Shown in pieces: positions 42,530-50,895 of a DNA stretch of 64,000 nucleotides. The DNA is from Chryseobacterium sp. MFBS3-17 (GTDB lineage: Bacteria; Bacteroidota; Bacteroidia; Flavobacteriales; Weeksellaceae). The DNA is taken from assembly GCF_020687745.1 (NCBI RefSeq), contig NZ_JAJEWK010000010.1:62001-126000 (forward strand). The letters run 5' to 3'. Position numbers and translations under genes: made by a program. Numbering within the stretch: position 1 is the first letter of the stretch; each line of letters begins with the position of its first letter. The notes below the pieces were generated by a model. It searched no databases and was not told where the DNA came from. It saw nothing but the letters and a program-made list of their open reading frames with translations.

Positions 42530-44209
42530 ATGGCTACAAGCAACAACAAACACCCAAAAGGGCTGCCCTTTCTGTTTTTCACGGAAATGTGGGAGCGATT
42601 CGGTTATTATCTGATTTTAGGAATCTTCGTGCTGTACATGATTGACCCTACAGATACCGGCGGTATGAATTTTTTACCCAAAGACGCCTATGACATCTTC
42701 GGAACCTTTATCGCACTTACCTACCTCACCCCTTTTCTGGGCGGTTTTCTGGCAGACCGGGTTTTGGGATATGTAAAAGCCATTTATATAGGTGGCGTTT
42801 TAATGGCCGCAGGCTACATTGGTGTCGGACTTTTTCAGCAGCTGCCCTTGTTTTACCTGTCATTAGGACTGGTCATTCTGGGTAATGGTTTCTTTAAGCC
42901 CAGCATTTCCACTTTACTCGGAAACCTCTACAGCGAGGAACCGTATAAAGCCAATAAAGACGCCGGCTACAATATTTTCTATATGGGAATCAACATCGGG
43001 GCACTGATCTGTAATTTCGTGGCGGCATATATGCGCAACGAATACGGCTGGGGACCTGCATTTATCACAGCCGGTGTAGGAATGCTGATAGGTTTGGTGG
43101 TATTCACCATCGGGATGAAGCATCTGCGTGCGGCCAATGTCATGAAACCGGTACAGGAAGGTGACACCAAACTTTCCACGGTTTTGCTGCAAGTATTTCT
43201 CCCCGCCATCATTGCCGGACTCATCGGATGGTTCCTGCCGGGAATGATTCTGGGCGATACCATCTTCGGAAAACAAACTGATGATGCTTTCCTCTTTGCG
43301 TGTATTCCGGTGGTCTATTTCTATGTCAGCCTGTATTTCAAAGCAAACAGTGAAGATAAAAGACCAATCGGAGCATTGTTGGCAATCTTCGCGGTATGTC
43401 TGATGTTCTGGGCCATCTTCAAACAAAACGGAACCGCACTCACCAATTGGGCAGAAAACTATACAGACCGTACCGCACCGGCATTTCTGGAAGAACCACT
43501 GAAGGCATTCTCACTGGTAGAAACCAAAGAATACACCGACCAGGAAGTCCCTACTTACGATAACCAGTTTGTGGCGCTGAAGACCGAGGCCGGTGATCCG
43601 GTACGTGAAACAGGGAAGGATATTTATTTCCGGAATATCAGCGAGGAACAGCGCACTACACTGGAAACATCTCCGGACAAGAGTGTTTATCTGTTTAACA
43701 CAGAATTGTTCCAGTCGGTCAATCCGTTTTGGGTCATTGTGCTCACCCCGGTGGTGGTGGGGATCTTCATGTTCCTGAGAAGACGCGGTAAAGAGCCGTC
43801 CACCCCTTCCAAAATTGTCATCGGCTTATTTATTTCTGCCCTGTCCTGTCTGGTAATGGTAGGCGCCGTTGCGGCCGGCGGAAACGGCCTGGAAAAAGTA
43901 TCCTCCTGGTGGCTGATTGCAGCCTACGGGGTCATTACCGTAGGAGAACTTTGTCTTTCGCCGATGGGACTGTCACTGGTTTCCAAACTGTCACCGCCAA
44001 GAATTACCGCGCTCATGATGGGCGGATTTTTCCTTTCTACTTCCATCGGGAATAAACTGTCGGGCGTACTGGCCAGTATGTGGTACAGTTATGATGATAA
44101 AGCCAATTTCTTCTGGGTAAACTTCGGCTTGCTTCTGGTGGCGACACTCATAGGGTTATCCATATTGAAACAACTCAATAAAGTGATGAAAGAAAAAGGC
44201 GTGAACTAA
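42530..44209 (+). CDS. POT-family proton/oligopeptide symporter, copy 1
   Basis: 559 residues from the ATG at 42530; an in-frame ATG at 42500 lies inside the previous gene. About 12-14 membrane helices. The first-helix signature reads TEMWERFGYYLILG, where the usual YYG ends in Leu. A periplasmic/loop insert of about 95 residues (about 315-405, with ENYTDRTAP and TEAGDPVRETGKD) lies between helices and is absent from the other two copies. Family motif FYMGINIGA is present. It follows dipeptidyl peptidase IV by 16 bases and ends before a terminator, so the two are one operon. Confidence 0.9.
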   Translation: MATSNNKHPKGLPFLFFTEMWERFGYYLILGIFVLYMIDPTDTGGMNFLPKDAYDIFGTFIALTYLTPFLGGFLADRVLGYVKAIYIGGVLMAAGYIGVGLFQQLPLFYLSLGLVILGNGFFKPSISTLLGNLYSEEPYKANKDAGYNIFYMGINIGALICNFVAAYMRNEYGWGPAFITAGVGMLIGLVVFTIGMKHLRAANVMKPVQEGDTKLSTVLLQVFLPAIIAGLIGWFLPGMILGDTIFGKQTDDAFLFACIPVVYFYVSLYFKANSEDKRPIGALLAIFAVCLMFWAIFKQNGTALTNWAENYTDRTAPAFLEEPLKAFSLVETKEYTDQEVPTYDNQFVALKTEAGDPVRETGKDIYFRNISEEQRTTLETSPDKSVYLFNTELFQSVNPFWVIVLTPVVVGIFMFLRRRGKEPSTPSKIVIGLFISALSCLVMVGAVAAGGNGLEKVSSWWLIAAYGVITVGELCLSPMGLSLVSKLSPPRITALMMGGFFLSTSIGNKLSGVLASMWYSYDDKANFFWVNFGLLLVATLIGLSILKQLNKVMKEKGVN

Positions 44210-44232
44210 TTTTTCCAGATATTTACGATTCA

Positions 44233-44261
44233 AAATCGCAGCCCGGCGCTGCGATTTTTTT
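44233..44261 (+). terminator. Rho-independent terminator after POT copy 1
   Basis: A 10-bp stem AAATCGCAGC / GCTGCGATTT with a 5-base loop is followed by a T run, 23 bases after the stop. Confidence 0.87.
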
Positions 44262-44271
44262 AATGCTTAAA

Positions 44272-44302
44272 CTTGCCCGATAGCCAAAAAAAAGTATATT
44301 TG
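44272..44302 (+). promoter_or_regulatory. Promoter of POT copy 2
   Basis: CTTG (44272-44275, one mismatch to TTTG), a 19-base spacer and TATATTTG (44295-44302, perfect) precede the ATG by 31 bases. It lies right behind the copy 1 terminator, so copy 2 is transcribed separately. Confidence 0.6.
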
Positions 44303-44333
44303 TGGGTCTTAACAATAATTAACATTAAACAAT

Positions 44334-45830
44334 ATGGATACAGCAAAGCCTACACAAGGGCATCCTAAGGGACTTTATTCCCTGTTTTTCACAGAAATGT
44401 GGGAGCGCTTCTCTTACTACGGAATGCGGGCATTATTAACCATTTTTCTTACGGCAGAATTAGCTACCGGCGGTTTCGGACTGGACCGTGCAGAATCTCT
44501 TTCCGTGTACGGAGTGTTTACCGCACTGGTATATCTGACTCCAATTCTGGGTGGATGGTTTGCCGATAAAATTCTGGGACAACGAAAATCCATCCTTATC
44601 GGTGGACTGGTCATGGCCATCGGTCAGTTTATGCTGGCAGCAAGTGCTTCTGTAGATTTGCTGGGCGATCTGGAATCCAGAAAGAATTTCTTTTATCTGG
44701 GATTAGGCGTTCTGATTTTGGGTAATGGATTCTTTAAACCCAATATTTCCACCATTGTAGGAGACCTGTATGATAATGATGACCCCAGAAAAGATGGCGC
44801 TTTTACCATTTTTTACATGGGAATCAATATTGGAGCATTCCTCTCCCCGTTTGTAGCCGGAACTTTAGGTGAAAAAGTAGGCTGGCCTTACGGTTATCTG
44901 GCAGCAGGTATCGGTATGCTGATCGGTGTACTCTGGTTCTACGGGCGAAGAGAAACACTGGAAGATAAAGGGTTGCCACCGGGATACACCGAAAAAGGAA
45001 TTACAAAATTATTACCGAAAGACTGGCGGGATGTTTTCCTGTACACCATTGCCAATGTAGCATTTGTGTTTTTGGTGATGTTCATCTGGAACAATACTTC
45101 AGACCTCATTCATACCATTATGATCTGGGTACTGGGAATTGCCGGTGCTTTGTTCATAGGACTTTCCATCTTCAAAGGAACCAATGGCTCTACCGAGTGG
45201 ACGCGCGTATTTGTAATCCTGATTCTGGCGTTCTTTAATATCGTTTTCTGGGCCGGTTTCGAGCAGGCTGGTGGTACTTTTAACCTTTTTGCACAGGAAA
45301 ATACCAACCGTGTAGTGGGCGGATTTGAGGTTCCGACCACCTGGTTCCAGAATATCAATCCGATTGCCATTGTTACTTTGGCACCTCTGTTCTCTCTGCT
45401 GTGGATTAAACTGGCGGCCAAAAGAATGAACCCAAGAACACCGGTAAAATTTGCAATGGCCATGTTCATTGGTGCGATCGCATTCTTCATTATGACCCAG
45501 GCACAAAACAGTGCAGACACCGGAGCGCTGGTAAGCCCCATGTGGCTGGTAGTCGTGTATGTATTATTGACGGTGGGCGAACTGATGCTTTCACCGATTG
45601 GATTGTCAATGGTGACCAAACTGTCTCCGGGAAAAATCACTTCCATTATGATGGGCGTGTGGATGGCGAGTTTCGCATTGGGTAATTACCTGGCGGCCAC
45701 GCTGGAGCAGATTCTGACTACGTATAACTTCGATCTGTATCCCTTTATCACCTATCTGATGTTGGCTTCAGGGGTTTGCCTGCTGGCACTTTCTCCGCTG
45801 CTCAATAAATTCATGAAAGGAATTCATTAA
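44334..45830 (+). CDS. POT-family proton/oligopeptide symporter, copy 2
   Basis: 498 residues. The ExxERFxYYG signature is perfect (TEMWERFSYYGMRALLT). Other motifs: GGWFADKILGQRKSI, GNGFFKPNISTIVGDLY, FTIFYMGINIGAFLSP and, in the second half, WAGFEQAGGTFNLFA. It is like DtpA-type di/tripeptide importers driven by protons. It has its own promoter and a terminator. Confidence 0.93.
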   Translation: MDTAKPTQGHPKGLYSLFFTEMWERFSYYGMRALLTIFLTAELATGGFGLDRAESLSVYGVFTALVYLTPILGGWFADKILGQRKSILIGGLVMAIGQFMLAASASVDLLGDLESRKNFFYLGLGVLILGNGFFKPNISTIVGDLYDNDDPRKDGAFTIFYMGINIGAFLSPFVAGTLGEKVGWPYGYLAAGIGMLIGVLWFYGRRETLEDKGLPPGYTEKGITKLLPKDWRDVFLYTIANVAFVFLVMFIWNNTSDLIHTIMIWVLGIAGALFIGLSIFKGTNGSTEWTRVFVILILAFFNIVFWAGFEQAGGTFNLFAQENTNRVVGGFEVPTTWFQNINPIAIVTLAPLFSLLWIKLAAKRMNPRTPVKFAMAMFIGAIAFFIMTQAQNSADTGALVSPMWLVVVYVLLTVGELMLSPIGLSMVTKLSPGKITSIMMGVWMASFALGNYLAATLEQILTTYNFDLYPFITYLMLASGVCLLALSPLLNKFMKGIH

Positions 45831-45857
45831 CATTTCTTAAAAAATGAAATAGTTAAA

Positions 45858-45884
45858 AACCATCGTTCTGCGGTGGTTTTTTTT
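45858..45884 (+). terminator. Rho-independent terminator after POT copy 2
   Basis: An 8-bp stem AACCATCG / CGGTGGTT (one G-T pair) with a 5-base loop is followed by eight or more T. Confidence 0.83.
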
Positions 45885-45912
45885 GTACTTTCGTTCTTCT
45901 AAAATAAAAAAA

Positions 45913-47424
45913 ATGACTCAGACCTTAGAACAAATCCAGAATTTCAAAGGTAAATACCCAAAACAAATCTGGTCCCTCTTTTTCTCCGAAATGTGGGAAC
46001 GTTTCTGTTTCTATGGCATGCGCGGTATGCTGGTGTTCTTCATGATTTCACAGCTGAACCTGCAGGAAGAACAAGCCAATCTGCAGTACGGTGCCACGCA
46101 GGCATTTGTATATGCCTTCACCTTTGTAGGCGGTTTATTCGCAGACAAAATCCTGGGATTCCGCAAATCACTGTTCTGGGGAGGTTTGCTGATGATTGCC
46201 GGGAGTTTGATTCTGGCTACCGATCCACACAAATTTTTCTTTCTGGGCATCGCCTTTACGGTAGTGGGAACCGGGTTCTTCAAACCAAATATTTCCTCTA
46301 TGGTAGGACAACTGTACAAACCTAATGATTCCCGTGCAGATGCAGGATTTTCGCTTTTTTACGCCGGCATTAACCTGGGTGCCCTGTTGGGAGGCTACCT
46401 GTGTATTGCCATCGGAAAAGGGGAACTGCTGGCCGGCGTTATTCCGGAAGAATTGCGCTGGAATATCGCTTTCGGGCTGGCTGCAGTGGTGATGTGCATC
46501 AGTCTCATCAATTTTGTGCTCACCCAGAAAAGTCTGGGAACCATAGGGCTTCAACCGGGACATCCGCTGGCCGAGGTGCAGACTGCAGCCATTACGAAAT
46601 GGAAAGAATACGGCGTGTACTTCTTGTCATTGCTTTTTATCCCGGTGATCATGATAATGGTGGCAAAAACAGAATACACAGACTATTTTATGTACACCAT
46701 AGGTCCCCTCACCCTGATTTATCTCTTTTATGAAATGTCCAGAGTTACGGCTGCAGAAAGAAAAAAATTGTGGGCAGCATTGATTTTCATCCTGTTTTCC
46801 ATTCTGTTCTGGGGGATTTATGAGCAAAGCGGAGGTTCACTGAGTATTTTTGCCGCTAAGAATCTCAATAATGACTTATTGGGTCTGGATCCGAACGGCG
46901 TCAATAACTCGGGAGGCGCTTTCTTTATCATCTTCCTGGCTCCGCTACTGGGACTGTTGTGGATCTGGCTGAGCAAGCGGAAAATGGAACCCAATACCAT
47001 CATAAAATTTGGTCTGGGCTTTATTTTTCTGGGTCTGGGCTTTTATACCTTGTTTGCGACTAAATTTTTCGCAGGGCCAGACGGGGTCACTTCATTGCGC
47101 TTTTTCACCATTGCATTGCTCATCATTACCTTCGGAGAGCTGTGTCTCTCGCCCATCGGATTGTCTATTATGACCAAACTCTCTACCAAAAATCTGCAGG
47201 GAATGATGATGGGACTGTGGTTCCTGGCGTCAGCGTACGGACAATACGTAGCGGGAATTATTGGTGCCAATATGGCTACTGCCAAATCGGGCACCTCTAA
47301 TCTGGACGCACTCATTACCTATGCCGAAGGCTACAAACAACTGTCGGTATATGCCATCGTAGCCGGGATTATTCTCATCATCATTTCCCCTCTTCTAAAG
47401 AAACTGATGCAGGAAGTAAGATAA
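45913..47424 (+). CDS. POT-family proton/oligopeptide symporter, copy 3
   Basis: 503 residues from the ATG at 45913 (ten further in-frame codons upstream overlap the terminator and promoter region). Signature: SEMWERFCFYGMRGMLVFFM; then GGLFADKILGFRKS, GTGFFKPNISSMVGQLY and FSLFYAGINLGALLGG, and WGIYEQSGGSLSIFA in the second half. The -7 box TACTTTCG at 45886-45893 has one mismatch. Third of three adjacent, co-directional POT genes that differ well beyond allelic level. Confidence 0.92.
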   Translation: MTQTLEQIQNFKGKYPKQIWSLFFSEMWERFCFYGMRGMLVFFMISQLNLQEEQANLQYGATQAFVYAFTFVGGLFADKILGFRKSLFWGGLLMIAGSLILATDPHKFFFLGIAFTVVGTGFFKPNISSMVGQLYKPNDSRADAGFSLFYAGINLGALLGGYLCIAIGKGELLAGVIPEELRWNIAFGLAAVVMCISLINFVLTQKSLGTIGLQPGHPLAEVQTAAITKWKEYGVYFLSLLFIPVIMIMVAKTEYTDYFMYTIGPLTLIYLFYEMSRVTAAERKKLWAALIFILFSILFWGIYEQSGGSLSIFAAKNLNNDLLGLDPNGVNNSGGAFFIIFLAPLLGLLWIWLSKRKMEPNTIIKFGLGFIFLGLGFYTLFATKFFAGPDGVTSLRFFTIALLIITFGELCLSPIGLSIMTKLSTKNLQGMMMGLWFLASAYGQYVAGIIGANMATAKSGTSNLDALITYAEGYKQLSVYAIVAGIILIIISPLLKKLMQEVR

Positions 47425-47463
47425 TATGTTTAACTTCGCAACCCATTCATTATCCAACTTTTT

Positions 47464-47997
47464 ATGAAAAAGATTCTTCTATTCCTCTCCGTACTGTTGT
47501 GTACTGCCGGTTTTGCGCAGGTAAAATGGTACACGCTGGAGGAAGCGTTACGGTTACAGAAACAAAATCCAAAAAAAATATTGATTGATTTTTATGCAGA
47601 CTGGTGCGGTCCGTGTAAAGTGATGGAGAAAAAAACCTACAATCACCCGGAAATAGCCCCATTTCTGAATGAAAAGTATTATCCTGTAAAATTTGATGCA
47701 GAAGGAAACAGCACCGTGGAAATCTACGGTAGAACATTCAGGAATCCGGATTTTGCCAATAAAAGAAAGCGCAATGCCATGCATCAGTTTACCCAGTACC
47801 TGAATGTAGTAGCAGTACCCAGCATTGTATTTCTGGATGAGCAAAGCAATCCCATTACCATACTGCAGGGAGCGCTTACTGCCCCGGAACTGGAGCCTTA
47901 CCTCTATTTTTTTGAAGGCGACCAGCACAAAAAAGTAAAAACCCGAGAGGATTGGGAAAACTATCAGAAAAAATTCAAATCAAAAATTAAAGATTAA
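47464..47997 (+). CDS. Exported thioredoxin-like protein
   Basis: 177 residues. A signal peptide (1-18, ending GFA before QVKW) is followed by a thioredoxin fold with the active site DWCGPCK at about residues 46-52. The cis-Pro is in VVAVPSIVFLDE. A C-terminal extension (about 145-177) is Lys-rich. Likely a periplasmic disulfide reductant or isomerase. It begins 39 bases after POT copy 3 with no terminator between them, so it may be read through from that gene; a terminator follows it. Confidence 0.88.
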   Translation: MKKILLFLSVLLCTAGFAQVKWYTLEEALRLQKQNPKKILIDFYADWCGPCKVMEKKTYNHPEIAPFLNEKYYPVKFDAEGNSTVEIYGRTFRNPDFANKRKRNAMHQFTQYLNVVAVPSIVFLDEQSNPITILQGALTAPELEPYLYFFEGDQHKKVKTREDWENYQKKFKSKIKD

Positions 47998-48011
47998 AAT
48001 TCTACCTACCA

Positions 48012-48046
48012 GAAGACTTCCGGCACTTGGAAGTCTTTTTATTTTT
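48012..48046 (+). terminator. Rho-independent terminator after the thioredoxin-like gene
   Basis: A 9-bp stem AAGACTTCC / GGAAGTCTT with a 7-base loop is followed by a T-rich tail. Confidence 0.87.
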
Positions 48047-48100
48047 CCCGAAATTCGCTGAACCTTTTTTGCGGATTTTTATCCGAAGAAACTATTTACC

Positions 48101-50185
48101 GTGGATCTGGACACCCCCATAGAATTCCTGAAGGGCATAGGCCCCGAGCGTTCAAAACTCATCAAGAATGTTTTGGACAGCAGCACTGTGGAAGATTTTC
48201 TGAACTTCTTCCCCATCCGGTATCTGGACAAAAGTAAAATTTACAAAATCAGCAACCTGAAGGAAGACCTGCCGGATGTTCAATTGCTGGGAAGCATCAT
48301 TGACCTCAAAGAAATTGGTGAAGGCCGTGCCAAAAGGCTTTCTGCAAAATTCCAGGATGAAACCGGCACCATGGATCTGGTCTGGTTTAAGTACAGCAAG
48401 TGGCTGAAAGAACAGATTCCACTCAATCAGAAAGTATATATTTTCGGGAAAGTTACGTTGTTTAACCGGCAGTTTTCCATGACGCATCCGGAGATTGAGC
48501 TGGAAGAACATAAAGACCGCTCCGCAAGACTTATTCCGGTATATCCCGGTTCAGAAAAGCTGTCCAAACGCGGTCTGAACCAGAAATTTTTCCAGAAAAT
48601 ACTGAGAGCCATATGCGCACAGATACCGCAACTGATTGCAGAAAACCTTCCGGCTTATCTCATGGATCAGGAACGGCTTATCTCCCGACAACAGGCTTAC
48701 CTCAACATCCATTTCCCGGCAGATGTGGCCCATTATGAAATGGCAGACCGGCGGATAAAATATGAGGAGGCGTTTTACTTTCAGCTGGCTCATGCACTGA
48801 AGAAACAGCATCACCACACCCATGCTGTGGGACATCCCTTCGAAATTGTAGGCGATTTTTTCACAGATTTTTATCAGCATCACCTGCCTTTTGAACTGAC
48901 CGGCGCCCAGAAGAGAGTCATCAAAGAAATCCGTACAGACATGCGCCGGCCTGTACAGATGAACCGGTTGCTGCAGGGAGATGTAGGTTCCGGCAAAACC
49001 ATGGTAGCCCTTTTGGCCATGCTGATTGCCATCGACAATGGTTTTCAGAGTTGTATGATGGCGCCTACGGAAATACTGGCCCAGCAACATTTCAATTCCA
49101 TACAGGATTTACTAAAAAACACCCCTGTTCAGGTAAAACTGCTCACCGGTTCCACCAAAACGGCAGAAAGAAAGATAATCCATGAACAGCTTCAGAACGG
49201 TGAACTCAGCATTCTGGTAGGCACCCACGCAGTGCTGGAGGATGTGGTTCAGTTTAAAAATCTGGGACTGGCCATCATAGATGAGCAACACCGGTTTGGT
49301 GTAGCACAGCGCGCCAGATTATGGGCAAAAAACAGAATTCCGCCGCATATTCTGATTATGACCGCCACGCCTATACCCCGCACGCTGGCCATGAGTTTTT
49401 ACAGTGATCTGGATGTTTCCGTAATAGACGAGATGCCCTTAGGCAGAAAACCCATCATCACAGCTCACCGCCGGGAGAAAGACCGCCTCACGGTATTCCG
49501 GTTTGCCAAAGAAGAAATAGACAAAGGCCGCCAGGTGTATTTCGTGTATCCGCTCATTGAAGAATCTGAAACCCTGGATTATAAAAATTTAACCGAAAAT
49601 TACGCTCATATTGCAGATTTTTTTGAAGGATATAATGTCACCATGCTGCACGGCAAGATGAAACCGGCAGAAAAAGATGAAGCCATGCAGTATTTTGCAT
49701 CGGGAAAAGCCCATGTGATGGTGGCCACCACCGTGATAGAAGTTGGGGTGAATGTGCCGAATGCCTCGGTGATGATTATAGAAAGTGCCGAACGTTTCGG
49801 CTTGTCACAGCTGCACCAGTTGCGAGGACGGGTGGGCAGAGGTGCTGAACAAAGCTACTGCATCCTGCTGACCTCGGACAAGCTCTCTGCAGACAGCCGC
49901 ACCCGGATTAAAACCATGACCGAAACCAACGACGGTTTTAAAATTTCTGAAGTAGATATGCAACTGCGCGGACCCGGAGATATTCTGGGCACTCAGCAAA
50001 GCGGCTTGCTGGATTTTAAAAGGCTGGATCTGGTACAGGACGGAAAACTGATACGCGCCACTAAAGACACCGCCGAAAACCTGCTGCAGAAAGATCCTTT
50101 TCTGAATCATGAAGACCACCGCATTCTGAAGAAATACTATATGGAAAACTACAGAGGCAAGAACCGCTGGAGCAAGATATCATAA
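48101..50185 (+). CDS. recG: ATP-dependent DNA helicase RecG
   Basis: 694 residues, normal; the start is a GTG at 48101, chosen because it puts the family's PIEFLKGIGPERSKL at the N-terminus. Order: wedge/OB-fold domain (about 1-220), helicase domain 1 with Walker A GDVGSGKT (293-300) and DEQH box (394-397), helicase domain 2 with GRVGRGAEQSYC, and a C-terminal TRG-like stretch. It remodels stalled replication forks and Holliday junctions. Single-gene unit, after the thioredoxin terminator. Confidence 0.96.
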   Translation: MDLDTPIEFLKGIGPERSKLIKNVLDSSTVEDFLNFFPIRYLDKSKIYKISNLKEDLPDVQLLGSIIDLKEIGEGRAKRLSAKFQDETGTMDLVWFKYSKWLKEQIPLNQKVYIFGKVTLFNRQFSMTHPEIELEEHKDRSARLIPVYPGSEKLSKRGLNQKFFQKILRAICAQIPQLIAENLPAYLMDQERLISRQQAYLNIHFPADVAHYEMADRRIKYEEAFYFQLAHALKKQHHHTHAVGHPFEIVGDFFTDFYQHHLPFELTGAQKRVIKEIRTDMRRPVQMNRLLQGDVGSGKTMVALLAMLIAIDNGFQSCMMAPTEILAQQHFNSIQDLLKNTPVQVKLLTGSTKTAERKIIHEQLQNGELSILVGTHAVLEDVVQFKNLGLAIIDEQHRFGVAQRARLWAKNRIPPHILIMTATPIPRTLAMSFYSDLDVSVIDEMPLGRKPIITAHRREKDRLTVFRFAKEEIDKGRQVYFVYPLIEESETLDYKNLTENYAHIADFFEGYNVTMLHGKMKPAEKDEAMQYFASGKAHVMVATTVIEVGVNVPNASVMIIESAERFGLSQLHQLRGRVGRGAEQSYCILLTSDKLSADSRTRIKTMTETNDGFKISEVDMQLRGPGDILGTQQSGLLDFKRLDLVQDGKLIRATKDTAENLLQKDPFLNHEDHRILKKYYMENYRGKNRWSKIS

Positions 50186-50234
50186 AAAAGAGGCCGCAAT
50201 GACTGCAGCCCCCGTATAAATAAGTGATTTGGTC

Positions 50235-50468
50235 TTATTTACGGTTCCCACCGCGGGCAAGCAAGGCAATGATTACAATAAGAACCAGCGCTCCGATAAC
50301 CCACACCAGCGGATTAGACATCCAGTCGCCTCCCATGGTATCGGTTCCTTTGTCTACGTCCACATCGATTTTCAGATCAGGGTTACTCTCCTGTGCGTAG
50401 GTCATTACAGACAAGAAAAACATGTACAGTGCGGCCTGCATTCTGGTTAAAAAATTAAATTTTGTCAT
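50235..50468 (-). CDS. Very small exported/membrane protein of unknown function
   Basis: 77 residues. A signal peptide (about 1-25, ending TYA before QES), a short acidic segment with DLKIDVDVDKG, a single membrane helix (about 53-71) and a basic end RGGNRK. It is convergent with recG (50 bases apart). It lies near another minute membrane-protein gene at 50505 on the same strand, with which it may form a unit. No family recognised. Confidence 0.65.
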   Translation of the reverse strand: MTKFNFLTRMQAALYMFFLSVMTYAQESNPDLKIDVDVDKGTDTMGGDWMSNPLVWVIGALVLIVIIALLARGGNRK

Positions 50469-50504
50469 GATAGGGTGTTTTAAGGTTAAGTGCTTATTCA
50501 GGTG

Positions 50505-50660
50505 TTATCTTGTATAATCCTTGGTCAGTTTCAGCAGCAATACCAGCACAGCAAAGAGGAAGGTCAAATGAAAAAATCCGTCTATATTAAATATCATAAA
50601 TCCAATCATCCAACCAAAAAATAACGCTGCAGCCAGTATATACAATACATTGTCTCTCAT
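50505..50660 (-). CDS. Very small two-helix membrane protein (lmo0937/DUF5670-like)
   Basis: 51 residues from the ATG at 50660; ATGs at 50690 and 50762 are also in frame, but the short form matches the family size (about 50). It consists of two hydrophobic helices around a short turn: LYILAAALFFGWMIGFMIF and HLTFLFAVLVLLLKL. This is the pattern of the DUF5670 family of stress-associated small membrane proteins. The choice of start is uncertain. Confidence 0.65.
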   Translation of the reverse strand: MRDNVLYILAAALFFGWMIGFMIFNIDGFFHLTFLFAVLVLLLKLTKDYTR

Positions 50661-50895
50661 TTCTAGAATCTTGTTCAATGCAAATTTCATGTATTCGTAC
50701 TTTTTTCTAGTTATAAGATTAGATTTTATGTTTACAGAGTTTTCAGATGATTCCCGGCACACAAATGGCCAAGAAAGTATCTGAGCGCTGCAAACATAAA
50801 ATCCTGATCAGATGGTAAAGATGAGGGAATTATGGCTTAAAGTTCTTATAAAATTATGTCGTGAACTTATAATATTCCGCTACAGAAGGCAGCGA

